Assembly: GCA_037200125.1 (NCBI GenBank)
Contig: JBBCGS010000008.1
Location: forward strand, 434,001 to 498,000
Direction of reading: 5' to 3'
DNA from: JADGHX01 sp037200125
GTDB taxonomy: Bacteria > Pseudomonadota > Gammaproteobacteria > Steroidobacterales > Steroidobacteraceae
Length of the DNA stretch: 64,000 nt
Positions 17,557 through 27,005 of this stretch are shown in pieces. Both the position numbers and the translations under genes were made by a program. The notes under the pieces were generated by a model, which worked only from the letters and a program-made list of their open reading frames with translations, did no database searches and was not told the DNA's origin. Numbering within the stretch: the first letter of the stretch is position 1; every line of letters begins with the position of its first letter.

Positions 17557-18296
17557 GTACGAGATCCTCTGCCTGGTGATCTGCGCGCCACCGCCCGCGC
17601 CACTGCGCGCGTGGCGAGCTCGCGCCCTTCGAGACACTGCGCCAGCGCCGCCTGCAGCAGTCGCTTCGCGTCATCCAGATCACGCTCGGTCTCGAGCTCT
17701 TCGCGCGCGAGGCGGATCAGCGAAGCGCCCAGCAGTGCGCCGGCGGCGCCCCCGGCGGCCGGAAACACTCCGTACGCCGGGCGGAAATGATAGTACGCAT
17801 CCGGATCGATGACCGCTCCGTTGCGCGCATCGACGTCCAGCTCCACGCCGTAGCCGAGCAGATCGAGCAGCCGCTTCTCGAAGATGCGCAGGCTGGGCGC
17901 GAGCGGCGCGCCGTGTTTCAACGCTTCGAGCGTCGCGTGATAGGTGTCGAACACGCCGCTGACGGGGTCATGCCGTTGCGTGAGTTTCAGCAGCAGCTCG
18001 TTGAGATAGAACCCGGACATCAGGCAGGCCGGCGGCATCGTGCCCTGATCCGGCGCGCCCTCCGCGCCCGCGAGCATGGGCGCGTCGCCCTTCCCGCTCC
18101 ACGAAAGCAGCAGGAGGCGGAACGGCTGCAGTTCCGAGGCGAGCTTCGCCTTCGGGCCGCGCACGCCGCGCGCAAAGATCGAGAGGCGCCCCGCGTCGCG
18201 CGTGAGCACCTCGAGAATACGGCTGGTGTCCCGGTATGGGTGGTGATGCAGGATGTAGCCGGGCGCGAGTTGCACTCGGCGCGCTTGTGCGCTCAT
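17553..18296 (-). CDS. recO: DNA repair protein RecO
   Basis: 247 residues. RecO helps RecR load RecA on SSB-coated DNA in the RecF pathway. The N-terminal OB-fold reads GYILHHHPYRDTSRILEVLTRDAGRLSIFARGVRGPKAKL. The helical part includes SGFYLNELLLKLTQRHD and FEKRLLDLLGYGVELD. The zinc-cysteine cluster seen in some RecO proteins is absent, as in E. coli. Four-base overlaps with era upstream and pdxJ downstream show tight coupling. Confidence 0.94.
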   Translation of the reverse strand: MSAQARRVQLAPGYILHHHPYRDTSRILEVLTRDAGRLSIFARGVRGPKAKLASELQPFRLLLLSWSGKGDAPMLAGAEGAPDQGTMPPACLMSGFYLNELLLKLTQRHDPVSGVFDTYHATLEALKHGAPLAPSLRIFEKRLLDLLGYGVELDVDARNGAVIDPDAYYHFRPAYGVFPAAGGAAGALLGASLIRLAREELETERDLDDAKRLLQAALAQCLEGRELATRAVARAVARRSPGRGSRT

Positions 18297-19236
18297 TCCA
18301 GCCCGAGTTGCTTGAGCGAACGCGCGTTGTCCGCCCAGTTCTCACGCACCTTCACCCACAGCGTGAGGTGCAGGCGACGGCCGAGCAGCTTGTTCAGCTC
18401 CATGCGAGCAGAGCGGCCCACGCGCTTCAGCCGCTCGCCTTTCGGGCCAATGACGATCGGCTTCTGGCCTTCGCGATCCACCCAGATGGTAGCGTCGACA
18501 TCCACCTGGCCGTCCTCGCCATCGGCGATGCGCTCGACTTCCACAGCGATGCCGTAGGGCACTTCCTGGTTCAGCTCCAGGGTGAGCTTCTCGCGGATGC
18601 TCTCGGCGATGCGGAAGCGCTCGTCCTTGTCTGTCTTGTCTTCGGGCGGGAACATGGCGGGCGCGACGGGCAAGTGCTTCGAAATCGAGGCGACGAGCGC
18701 GTCGATGTTGTCGGACTTGAGGGCCGACACCGGCACGACCTCGAGAAACCCGTGGCGCGCGCCGAGATCGGCGATGTACGGCAGCAGGCGACCCTTCGGG
18801 TGAACGCCATCCACCTTGTTCAGGACCGCGATTGCCGGCCGCCCGCTCTGCTTCAAGCGCTCGAGCACGAAATCGTCTTCTTTCGCCCAGCGCATCGCCT
18901 CGACCATGAACACGACGAGGTCGGAATCGTCGAGCGCGCTCGCGGCGGTGCGGTTCATGGCCTTGTTGAGGCCACGGCTCTCGCCACGATGCAGGCCCGG
19001 CGTGTCGACGAACGCGATCTGCGCGGTCGGCGTATTCACGATGCCGATGATGCGATGTCGCGTCGTCTGCGGGCGCGGCGTGACGATGCTCAGTTTTTCT
19101 CCAACCAGCGCATTGAGCAGCGTGCTCTTGCCCACGTTGGGGCGGCCGATGAGCGCGGCGAACCCGCTGCGAAAATCGCCAGCCGGCGCGGCCTCCTCGT
19201 CCGCGGAGCCGCTTTCTTCATCAACCTGGGAAATAC

Positions 19237-19240
<4 letters not shown>
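18293..19240 (-). CDS. era: GTPase Era, 16S rRNA/30S assembly factor
   Basis: 315 residues. The G domain has the P-loop GRPNVGKSTLLNAL (about 31-44), switch TRHRIIG, FVDTPG, and the guanine motif NKVD (about 145). The C-terminal KH domain contains VGPKGERLKRVGRSARMEL, which binds the 3' end of 16S rRNA. A short acidic N-terminal extension (DEESGSADEEAAPAGD) precedes the G domain. It overlaps rnc by four bases upstream and recO by four downstream. The rnc-era-recO-pdxJ-acpS order is classical. Confidence 0.97.
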
Positions 19241-19968
<728 letters not shown>

Positions 19969-19975
19969 CCCACCG

Positions 19976-20347
19976 TCATTCCGGCTTGTCTCCCATCCGG
20001 ACGCTCTTGTGGAATTTAGCGGTGAGGAAGACGTTCGACAGCAGCGGCGCGCCATCCTCGTAGTCGATGTCCATGACCCAGGACTGGCCGTCACGGTGAA
20101 TCACGAAATCCTTGGAATCCGGAAATTCGACCTGTTCGATGTCGAGGCGCTTCTCCAGCGCGAAGCGGATGTTCTGGGCGTTGTCGCCGCCGCGCGTCTC
20201 CTGCCCAATCTGATCCATGCTACGCACGATCTTCGCGTAGTTGAGATAGATCGGAACCAACCGGATGCCGGCATAGCCAACGATCGCAACCGGGATGAGG
20301 AGCACTATCCACCCGATCATCGTGACGCCGCGCTGTGTTCGTTTCAT
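19976..20347 (-). CDS. DUF4845 membrane-anchored protein
   Basis: 123 residues. It starts MKRTQRGVTMIGWIVLLIPVAIVGYAGIRLVPIYLNY: a short basic N-terminus and one transmembrane helix with an RGVTMI opening reminiscent of type IV pilin-like leaders. A periplasmic alpha/beta part follows. This matches the DUF4845 family, regularly encoded between lepB and rnc in gammaproteobacteria. Function is unknown; the position suggests a link to envelope protein export. An upstream ATG at 20371 is possible but lacks a good ribosome site. Confidence 0.85.
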   Translation of the reverse strand: MKRTQRGVTMIGWIVLLIPVAIVGYAGIRLVPIYLNYAKIVRSMDQIGQETRGGDNAQNIRFALEKRLDIEQVEFPDSKDFVIHRDGQSWVMDIDYEDGAPLLSNVFLTAKFHKSVRMGDKPE

Positions 20348-20394
20348 CGATCCTCCCGAATAGGTCGCCAACCGTAATTTGACGCGCTGGCGGC

Positions 20395-21486
20395 CTAATC
20401 GATGCGCGAGCCTATCCGGCTCCAGATCGGCCCGCCAGTGCGTTGCAGGTCGAGATTGAACCAGATCCGCGTGGCCTTTCCGACCAAATTGTTCTCAGGA
20501 ACGAAGCCCCATCTGCGACCGTCTTCACTGTTATCGCGATTGTCCCCGATCATCAGGTAGTGCCCCTCCGGGACGACCATGACCTGGGAGTCTTCACCCC
20601 CGAAGAGGTTGCGGGGGCTGTTGTCGCTGCAGATATACCCCGTCACGTTGCTCCGATTGCACGTGGGTAGCCGGCTGAGGGGCGGCGCCCACGCCGTGGC
20701 GCAAAACATGGCGTGGTGAACGTGGTCGCCCAGGTGCTCCTCGGCCTGCTGGAAGTCGATGTAGCACCCGTCGTTGAAGGGCCCGGTGACCTTGAACTCG
20801 ATGGGCTGGTCGTTCACGAACAGGCGATCGTCCTTCACGACCACCCGGTCGCCCGGCAGGCCCACGAGCCGCTTGATGTAATTGATGCCCGGGTCGAGCG
20901 GGTAGCGGAACACCACCACGTCGCCGCGCTCGGGCTCGCCGATGCTCAGGAACTTGGTGTTGAGCACAGGCAGCCGCAGCCCGTAGCTGTACTTGCTCAC
21001 GATGATGAAATCGCCGGCGAGCAGCGTCGGCATCATCGAGTCCGACGGAATGCGGAATGGCTCGAAGACGAAGGCGCGCAGCACCAGCACCACGGCCGCA
21101 ACCGGGAAGAAACTGCGCGCGTAGTCGACGGTGCCCGGCAGAGTGACGCTCGCCAGATCCTTGCCACTGGTCGCGACCGCTGCGGCGCGCTTCTTGGCGA
21201 AGACGAGATGATCGAGCCACCAGACGAGACCGGTGATCACCGTGATGAGCACCAGCACCGCACTGAAATCGAGGCGGTCCGCCACGAGCAGGCGGATGAC
21301 GCCGCAGATCACGAAGATCGGCAGGGTCCGATAGCACAGCGTGAGGAACGGCGGATCCGGCGCGGGCTGCGGAGCCGCCGCGAGTTGGCGCTTCGGCCGC
21401 AGGAACCAGTCGTCCACGACGCATATCACCGAGACGGGTATGGCGGCCCAGCTCAGGAGCATGATGAGCTTCATCAACATCTGCAT
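20395..21486 (-). CDS. lepB: Signal peptidase I
   Basis: 363 residues. Cleaves signal peptides of exported proteins at the inner membrane. Transmembrane segments lie at about residues 5-24, 48-68, 75-92 and 126-143. The catalytic serine is S150 in IPSDSMMPTL and the general base K205 in INYIKRLVGLPGD. Box E reads IGDNRDNSEDGRRWGFV. A cysteine-containing insert (CATAWAPPLSRLPTCNRSN) sits in the periplasmic domain, as in other long gammaproteobacterial LepB proteins. Downstream of lepA by 12 bases, forming the standard lepA-lepB pair. Confidence 0.96.
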   Translation of the reverse strand: MQMLMKLIMLLSWAAIPVSVICVVDDWFLRPKRQLAAAPQPAPDPPFLTLCYRTLPIFVICGVIRLLVADRLDFSAVLVLITVITGLVWWLDHLVFAKKRAAAVATSGKDLASVTLPGTVDYARSFFPVAAVVLVLRAFVFEPFRIPSDSMMPTLLAGDFIIVSKYSYGLRLPVLNTKFLSIGEPERGDVVVFRYPLDPGINYIKRLVGLPGDRVVVKDDRLFVNDQPIEFKVTGPFNDGCYIDFQQAEEHLGDHVHHAMFCATAWAPPLSRLPTCNRSNVTGYICSDNSPRNLFGGEDSQVMVVPEGHYLMIGDNRDNSEDGRRWGFVPENNLVGKATRIWFNLDLQRTGGPIWSRIGSRID

Positions 21487-21498
21487 CTGGGGACGCCT

Positions 21499-23292
21499 TT
21501 ATTCCTTGCCGATGCGCAGGACCGCGAGGAACGCTTCCTGCGGGATTTCGACCGAGCCCACCTGCTTCATGCGCTTCTTACCTTCTTTCTGTTTTTCGAG
21601 CAGCTTTTTCTTGCGCGAAATATCGCCGCCGTAGCACTTGGCGAGCACGTTCTTGCGCAGCGCCTTGACGGTCGCGCGGGCGATGACGGCGCTGCCGATG
21701 GCCGCTTGCACAGCCACCTCGAACATCTGCCGCGGGATGAGCTCCTGCATCTTGTCCACGAGCTCGCGACCGCGGTTATACGCCGACTCGCGGTGGGCGA
21801 TGACCGACAGCGCGTCGAGCTTGTCGCCGTTGATCAGGATATCGACCCTCACGAGCGGCGCGGCCTGGAAGCGCGCGAACTCGTAGTCGAAGCTCGCGTA
21901 GCCGCGGCTCACGGACTTGAGGCGGTCGAAGAAGTCGAGCACGACTTCCGCGAGCGGCAGCTCGTATTGCAGGGAGACCTGAGTGGCGACATACAGCATC
22001 TTTTTCTGCGAACCGCGCTTGTCGTTACACAGCTTCAGCACCGCGCCGACGTAGTCCGGCGGCACGAGGATGTTCGCGGTGATGATCGGTTCGCGGATCT
22101 CGTCGATCTTGTCGGTCGGCGGCAGCTTCGAGGGGTTGTCGACCGAATGCACCGAGCCATCGGTCTGCAGCACTTCGTAGATCACCGTCGGCGCGCTGCT
22201 CACGAGCTCGAGCTCGTACTCGCGCTCGAGCCGCTCCTGCACGATGTCCATGTGCAGCAGGCCAAGGAAGCCGCAGCGGAAGCCGAAGCCCAGGGCCCCG
22301 GAGACTTCCGGCTCGTAGTGGAGCGCGGAATCGTTCAATTTCAGCTTCGCGAGCGCGTCGCGAAACTTCTCGTAGTCTTCCGAGTTGATCGGGAACAAGC
22401 CGGCGAACACACGCGGCTGAATCGTCTTGAAACCCGGCACCGGCTCCGCGCTCGGGCGATGCTCGTGCGTGATGGTGTCGCCGACCGGAGCGCCATCGAT
22501 CTCCTTGATTCCGGCGATGACGAATCCGACATCCCCGCACTCGAGCGACTTCGACGGCAGGGACTTCGGCATGAAGCGGCCGAGTTTGTCGACCTGGTGG
22601 CTGCGACCGGTCGACATCACACGGATCTTCTCGCCGACGTTGAGCGTGCCGTTCATGACGCGCACGAGCGAAACGACGCCGACGTAGTTGTCGAACCATG
22701 AATCGATGATCAGCGCCTGCAGCGGCGCCAGCGGATCGCCCTTCGGCGCCGGGATGCGCCGGATGATGGTCTCGAGCAGCTCATCGACGCCCTCGCCCGT
22801 CTTCGCGCTCACGCGCGACGCGTCGGTCGCATCGATGCCGATGATCTCTTCGATCTCGCGGCTGACCTTGTCCGGATCGGCGGATGGAAGGTCGATCTTG
22901 TTGATGACCGGCACCACTTCGAGCCCCTGCTCGATGGCGGTGTAGCAGTTGGCGACGCTCTGGGCCTCGACACCCTGGGAGGCATCCACCACCAGCAGCG
23001 CGCCGTCGCAGGCGGCGAGCGATCGGGACACTTCGTAGGAGAAGTCCACATGCCCCGGCGTGTCGATCATGTTGAGCTGATAGGTCTCGCCATCCTTCGC
23101 TTTGTAGTAGAGCGTGACGCTCTGCGCCTTGATGGTGATGCCGCGTTCGCGCTCGAGCTCCATGGAGTCGAGCACCTGGTTCTGCATCTCACGCAGCTCG
23201 AGGCCGCCCGTGAGCTGGATGAGGCGGTCCGCCAGCGTGGATTTGCCGTGATCGACGTGAGCAATGATCGAAAAATTACGTATGAGCCGCAT
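21499..23292 (-). CDS. lepA: Elongation factor 4 (LepA)
   Basis: 597 residues, the family's normal length. Ribosome-associated GTPase that back-translocates tRNAs and aids initiation or assembly. The G domain starts NFSIIAHVDHGKSTLADRL, with DTPGHVDFSYEVSRS and NKIDLPSADP. Domains II, III and V follow, and the LepA-specific C-terminal domain ends with EGKKRMKQVGSVEIPQEAF. ATG at 23292 lies 45 bases after the glutaredoxin-like gene, whose 3' end consists of repeat B. Confidence 0.97.
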   Translation of the reverse strand: MRLIRNFSIIAHVDHGKSTLADRLIQLTGGLELREMQNQVLDSMELERERGITIKAQSVTLYYKAKDGETYQLNMIDTPGHVDFSYEVSRSLAACDGALLVVDASQGVEAQSVANCYTAIEQGLEVVPVINKIDLPSADPDKVSREIEEIIGIDATDASRVSAKTGEGVDELLETIIRRIPAPKGDPLAPLQALIIDSWFDNYVGVVSLVRVMNGTLNVGEKIRVMSTGRSHQVDKLGRFMPKSLPSKSLECGDVGFVIAGIKEIDGAPVGDTITHEHRPSAEPVPGFKTIQPRVFAGLFPINSEDYEKFRDALAKLKLNDSALHYEPEVSGALGFGFRCGFLGLLHMDIVQERLEREYELELVSSAPTVIYEVLQTDGSVHSVDNPSKLPPTDKIDEIREPIITANILVPPDYVGAVLKLCNDKRGSQKKMLYVATQVSLQYELPLAEVVLDFFDRLKSVSRGYASFDYEFARFQAAPLVRVDILINGDKLDALSVIAHRESAYNRGRELVDKMQELIPRQMFEVAVQAAIGSAVIARATVKALRKNVLAKCYGGDISRKKKLLEKQKEGKKRMKQVGSVEIPQEAFLAVLRIGKE

Positions 23293-23337
23293 GGTGTCCG
23301 GGCCGCAAACAGGAAGGCTACCCAGCGGCGGCGCGCA

Positions 23338-23691
23338 TTATACCGATGAGGCGCCCGCGCGTAGCGACGCGTGAGCGCAGGCCGCGAAAACCACGTTTTT
23401 TGCGGCCGGAACCGCTGCGGGGTCGCGCAAAGTCGTCAGGAGATGCTTTTTTTCCCGTCGCAGAATACGGGTCAACTCGTCCGAATCCAGCCGGGTGCGG
23501 CTGACCACGGTGCCATCGAGCAGCAGGACGGGGATGTGCAGCCCGTGCCGGCGGGCAAGCTCCGGGTCGGAATCGACGTCCACCGTCTCGACCGGGGGAA
23601 GCGGGACGCGCCGCCCGAGCAACTCCAGCTCGGACAGCATCTCCTCGCAAAGACCGCAGTCTTCGCGGTACAGGAGCGTCAGGACGGCCAC
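23338..23691 (-). CDS. Glutaredoxin-like protein (DUF836 type) with repeat-derived tail
   Basis: 117 residues from GTG 23691, four bases after the rseB stop. Residues 1-80 form a short thioredoxin fold: LTLLYREDCGLCEEMLSE with the redox pair C12-x-x-C15, then VDVDSDPELARRHGLHIPVLLLDG with the cis-Pro. Family members normally stop there. The remaining 37 or so residues (from REKKHLLTTLRDP) are encoded by repeat B and contain KNVVFAACAHAS, with no homology expected. The tail may be tolerated, degraded or functional. The gene is co-transcribed with the sigma-E operon, hinting at thiol homeostasis in envelope stress. Confidence 0.8.
   Translation of the reverse strand: MAVLTLLYREDCGLCEEMLSELELLGRRVPLPPVETVDVDSDPELARRHGLHIPVLLLDGTVVSRTRLDSDELTRILRREKKHLLTTLRDPAAVPAAKNVVFAACAHASLRAGASSV
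23369..23455. repeat. Repeat family B, copy 1 (inside the 3' end of the glutaredoxin-like gene)
   Basis: About 85 bases alignable along their whole length with 62491-62574. The core hairpin is 23380-23407: arms GGCCGCGAAAA and TTTTTGCGGCC with loop CCACGT. Relative to the other copy the stem has changed GGCGGC/GCCGCC to GGCCGC/GCGGCC, that is, both sides together. A shared segment GTCGTCAGGAGA follows at 23432. Confidence 0.85.
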
Positions 23692-23695
23692 GGAC

Positions 23696-24874
23696 TCAGT
23701 GACGCGGAGGGGTGCCCTGAAGGGACATCGAGGGCGCCGGCTGCTGCTGGCGCGGGCTGGCGGGCTGCGAAGGGCTGAGCCCCGGCGGCGGACCGCCGAC
23801 CGACTGCAGCGAGTTCGCAATGGCCCTGACGGTCTCGGGCGGCACTTCGCCGACCGCGGTGATCTTGCGACCTTCGAGCACGGTCGAGAACGCCGACGTC
23901 GAGCCGAACTGCGCCACCTCGTTGCTGCTGACAATGGGCGTGGGCGGATTCGGTGTGGAGGTGGTCGTGATGCCCGGGGCGCGAGCGGAGTTCGGATCCG
24001 ACGTGGCCGAAGCGGCCGAGCCCGAGACCACCTGCGTCTCCACGAAAACCGAAACCGAGGCCAGCCCGTCGGAGAACACGAAGTGCTCTACCCGCCCGAC
24101 CGTGCCGGGCATGCTCTGCGCGGCCTGCATGACATTGCGGAAGCCGGGCGGCAGACGGGTGGCGTTCCACCGGTCACGCATGTTGTTCGCCAGCACCCGA
24201 CCGACATCGGGCTCGGAGCGGCGCCAGGCGAAACCCTGAGTCGACACCTCCGGCTGGAAGGCGGAGTCGGGGATGTCTTTCGCGTTGATACGGAAATCTC
24301 TGTTTTCCGCCAGCACCAGCTGCTCGATCACACGGCCGCGCGGGTCACATAGCTCCGTGCGCAGGGGCATTGCCGTGCCTTCGTCGATCCACAGCCGATA
24401 GCCGTAGCGGAACTCGTCTTTGGGCGTCACCGAGATCAGGCGCGCGTCGCGCTGATAGATGCGCGTGCGCTTCAGCAGCTTGATGTCGTAGAACACGGCG
24501 GAAGCCTGATCGAACGTGGGAAAGTTACCGAACAGCGGATCCTGCTCGGAGCGCTTCTCGACGATCACCACTCGCTGGTCCGGCAGATAGCGGGCGAGCT
24601 CGCCGCCGTTGCGGATGATTTCCCGACCCGAGCCCAGCGCCACCAGGCGCTCGCTCACGTGGCCGTCTTTCACGCGGTGGATGATCCGGAGCATCTCCAC
24701 CTTGCCGTTCTGCCAGAAGGCGAACGTGCCGTCGTAATTGCGGGTCACGAGCGCCTGGTTCATGCGCTCGAGCCACTGGCGGGAATCGTCGGCGTCGGCG
24801 GCCGCAGCGACCGCACTCATCATCAGGGCGAAGAAACCCCAGGCGACGGCGCTGCTATTTAGCTTTTTCAACAT
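23696..24874 (-). CDS. rseB: Sigma-E regulator RseB (MucB)
   Basis: 392 residues. A periplasmic lipid-sensing protein that binds RseA and protects it from DegS. A signal peptide (WGFFALMMSAVAAAADA) is followed by WLERMNQALVTRNYDGTFAFWQNGKVEMLRIIHRVKDG, the lolA-like N-terminal domain. A second domain runs from about residue 205 (RRSEPDVGRVLANNMRDRW). The C-terminus carries a low-complexity PPPGLSPSQPASPRQQQPAPS tail that is longer than in E. coli RseB. It overlaps rseA by 20 bases. Part of rpoE-rseA-rseB. Confidence 0.92.
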   Translation of the reverse strand: MLKKLNSSAVAWGFFALMMSAVAAAADADDSRQWLERMNQALVTRNYDGTFAFWQNGKVEMLRIIHRVKDGHVSERLVALGSGREIIRNGGELARYLPDQRVVIVEKRSEQDPLFGNFPTFDQASAVFYDIKLLKRTRIYQRDARLISVTPKDEFRYGYRLWIDEGTAMPLRTELCDPRGRVIEQLVLAENRDFRINAKDIPDSAFQPEVSTQGFAWRRSEPDVGRVLANNMRDRWNATRLPPGFRNVMQAAQSMPGTVGRVEHFVFSDGLASVSVFVETQVVSGSAASATSDPNSARAPGITTTSTPNPPTPIVSSNEVAQFGSTSAFSTVLEGRKITAVGEVPPETVRAIANSLQSVGGPPPGLSPSQPASPRQQQPAPSMSLQGTPPRH

Positions 24875-25538
24875 TCGGCTGCGGGACCTCGACTACGTTC
24901 GCGTCATCGGACTCGCCCGGCATCCTGCCGGTTCCCGCTTCTTCTTCCGCCTCACTGGCGACCAGGGCGGAGAGCATGTTGCGCCGATTGACCGGCGCCG
25001 AAAATTCGCTATGCGCGACCACGTAGTTGGCTAGCTCTGCCGATGGCACCATTGGAGTTCGCTCCACGGTTGCAGGTACGACGTAGCTCTCGGGCGCACT
25101 GTTGTCAGCCACGGTCTGAGTCACGGCACTCTGAGCGGCATTCTGTGCGAGCAGACTTTCACCGCCAACGGGAGCCGACGCTCGAATCCACAATACAGAC
25201 ATGGCGGCGACGCCTGCGGCGATGGCACCGCCGGCAACTGGCTGCCACCAGCGCATGCCGCCTGCCTTGCGCACCCCACCTCGGGCGACCGCGTCCGCGG
25301 CCAGCGCGGGTTCAGCCGAGATCACCGAGCTGACTCGTGCCGCGAGATTGGTTTCCAGACGTATACCGATGGCGCCCTGGCGTTCCACCCGGATCGCGGC
25401 ACCCATGACGGCGTAACGACGCCAGCGGGCCTTCAGCGCGTCATCACGTGACAGACGCCGTGCGAGCAGCAGGCACTGGTCCTCCGGAAGCTCGTCATCG
25501 AACATCGCGGATAGCTGACTGTCGAGCTCTTCGTTCAT
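24855..25538 (-). CDS. rseA: Anti-sigma-E factor RseA (MucA)
   Basis: 227 residues. The N-terminal cytoplasmic domain (LDSQLSAMFDDELPEDQCLLLARRLSRDDALKARWRRYAVMG) binds sigma-E. One transmembrane helix lies at about residues 98-117 (PVAGGAIAAGVAAMSVLWI), and the periplasmic tail from there would be cut by DegS-type and RseP-type proteases under envelope stress. The domain order is that of the family, and the gene overlaps the rpoE stop by four bases. Confidence 0.92.
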   Translation of the reverse strand: MNEELDSQLSAMFDDELPEDQCLLLARRLSRDDALKARWRRYAVMGAAIRVERQGAIGIRLETNLAARVSSVISAEPALAADAVARGGVRKAGGMRWWQPVAGGAIAAGVAAMSVLWIRASAPVGGESLLAQNAAQSAVTQTVADNSAPESYVVPATVERTPMVPSAELANYVVAHSEFSAPVNRRNMLSALVASEAEEEAGTGRMPGESDDANVVEVPQPNVEKAK

Positions 25539-26143
25539 CCCAGTTCCTCGGCGCGGCCCAGGCCGCCTTCGAATACTTCACGCAGGCGACGATCGATCGC
25601 CTCCCGGGCGCGGAAAATTCGCGAGCGGACGGTGCCCACCGGGCAGTCCATGCTTTCCGCAATCTCTTCGTATGACAGGCCTTCGATCTCACGCAGCACG
25701 ATGGCCATGCGCAGATCCTCGGGCAGTGCCTCGATGGCCTGGTTCACGATGGTCCGGATTTCATCCGTCAGCGTGAGGGCCTCGGGGGTTTCCTTATCGG
25801 CTAGGCGGCCTTGCATCTCGTACGACTCGTCGGTGTTTTGAAGGTCGAGGTCGAAGTCGATCGGGCTTCGGTCCCTCGAGACGACGGCATTCTTGGCGGT
25901 GTTGATCGCAATCCGGTAGAGCCACGTATAGAAGGCACTGTCGCCCCTGAACTGCGGCAGAGCGCGATACGCCTTGATGAATGCTTCCTGAGCAATGTCC
26001 TCGGCCTCTGCCGGATTGCGCACGTAGCGCATGACCAGCTTGACCACTTTGTGCTGATACTTGAGCACCAGCGCATCGAAGGCACCCTTGTCGCCGCGTT
26101 GTACACGGCGGACCAGGCTCAGATCGCTTACGTCGGCGCTCAT
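25535..26143 (-). CDS. rpoE: RNA polymerase sigma factor RpoE (sigma-E / AlgU)
   Basis: 202 residues. Extracytoplasmic-function sigma factor of the envelope stress response. Region 2 reads FDALVLKYQHKVVKLVMRYVRNPAEAEDIAQEAFIKAYRALPQFRGDSAFYTWLYRIAINTAKN. Region 4 reads LREIEGLSYEEIAESMDCPVGTVRSRIFRAREAI. It heads the operon rpoE-rseA-rseB-glutaredoxin-like. A sigma-E-type promoter lies 53 bases upstream, so the operon is probably autoregulated. Confidence 0.96.
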   Translation of the reverse strand: MSADVSDLSLVRRVQRGDKGAFDALVLKYQHKVVKLVMRYVRNPAEAEDIAQEAFIKAYRALPQFRGDSAFYTWLYRIAINTAKNAVVSRDRSPIDFDLDLQNTDESYEMQGRLADKETPEALTLTDEIRTIVNQAIEALPEDLRMAIVLREIEGLSYEEIAESMDCPVGTVRSRIFRAREAIDRRLREVFEGGLGRAEELG

Positions 26144-26195
26144 GCGCGCCCTCTACTCCAGCAGGTAAGAAGAGGCCGCGCAGCCAAAAGGCGGT

Positions 26196-26224
26196 GAATA
26201 GACCGAGAACCTCCGACGAAGTTC
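26196..26224 (-). promoter_or_regulatory. Sigma-E-type promoter of the rpoE operon
   Basis: On the minus strand GAACTT (26219-26224), then 16 bases, then TCTA (26199-26202). The E. coli sigma-E consensus is GGAACTT, 15-17 bases, then TCTNA, so both boxes and spacing fit. The leader to the rpoE ATG would be about 45-50 bases. Confidence 0.7.
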
Positions 26225-26294
26225 ATCGGCGACGCCTTGCGCGGAACAGATTGTGCCCTTGAGGCATGGAAAGGTGTGACGAGTCTATCAGTTG

Positions 26295-26825
26295 TCAGGG
26301 GGCTGCCGGCCGTGGATCCGGCCCGGAGCGTCCCGAATGTCGGCCTCCCAGCAGGCAAAGACGCCCTTTGAGCGTTCGGAACGCCACCAGGCCGACCTCG
26401 CTCACTCCTATTAATGCATAGCGCCGGCTGAACGGCCGCCAGGGGCGCGACCCTGCGGTCCAGACGAGCAGGATCCACGGACCAACCGTGGCCGTGGCCC
26501 CGGCGAGACGGCCCGTCTCGCAGCGACCGTCCGCACGCGTCAGGTGCCATTCCCCGTCCGGTGCCCACTCGAAATGCCGGACCGCCAGCGGCCCCATGCT
26601 TCCGAGCACGGCGAGGCCGGGCAACCAGCCCAGAGCCAGAGCAACCGCCAGCGCGATCACCCGCCATGCGGGATACGCAGTGAAGCCGAGGCACAGCCCA
26701 ACCCCGGCCAGCAGAGCGAAGAGCGTCCACGCAAACTGAGCCCGGCGGCAGGGCCGGACATCAAAGGCGAGCGGCGGCAATGAGCCGCGTGAGCTGCGCG
26801 AAGTCGGGTTCTTTCGGGACGACAT
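26295..26825 (-). CDS. YgfX/CptA-like small membrane protein
   Basis: 176 residues from ATG 26825; a TTG at 26780 would give a start closer to the family norm and a smaller overlap with sdhE. Two adjacent hydrophobic helices (FAWTLFALLAGVGLCLGFTAY and VIALAVALALGWLPGLAVLG) are followed by a beta-rich domain with EWHLTRADGRCETGRLAG. This matches the YgfX family encoded directly after sdhE in gammaproteobacteria. In E. coli it was described as the partner of SdhE (YgfY) and linked to cytoskeleton inhibition. Called by gene order plus hydropathy, hence moderate certainty. Confidence 0.7.
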   Translation of the reverse strand: MSSRKNPTSRSSRGSLPPLAFDVRPCRRAQFAWTLFALLAGVGLCLGFTAYPAWRVIALAVALALGWLPGLAVLGSMGPLAVRHFEWAPDGEWHLTRADGRCETGRLAGATATVGPWILLVWTAGSRPWRPFSRRYALIGVSEVGLVAFRTLKGRLCLLGGRHSGRSGPDPRPAAP

Positions 26826-27003
26826 GGCCGAAGAAATAATCCGCCAGGTCGGGGTCCGGCAAGTCCAGAAGGCGGGCAAATGCGCGCTGTTGATCGCTTG
26901 ACACGAGATCGTAACGCTCACGTGCGAAGCGTTCGAACAGCACGTCGAGCTCCTTCATGCCGCGCCGGCAGCGCCAGAGCAGTTTGCGATGCTCGACATC
27001 CAT
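26761..27003 (-). CDS. sdhE: FAD assembly factor SdhE
   Basis: 80 residues. Helps insert covalent FAD into SdhA. The conserved RGxxE motif is present as RRGMKELD (about 14-21), then VLFERFARERYDLVSSDQQRAFARLLDLPDPDLADYFFG, the five-helix fold. It starts two bases after sdhB. With the SDHAF4-like gene on the other side of sdhC, the cluster holds two assembly factors. Confidence 0.93.
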   Translation of the reverse strand: MDVEHRKLLWRCRRGMKELDVLFERFARERYDLVSSDQQRAFARLLDLPDPDLADYFFGHVVPKEPDFAQLTRLIAAARL

Positions 27004-27005
27004 CG

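Noticed and set aside
20713..22701. 662-residue plus-strand open frame opposite lepB and lepA
   Set aside because: It lies exactly antisense to two certain genes, has the His/Arg/Asp-rich composition of antisense frames in GC-rich DNA, and shows no domain.
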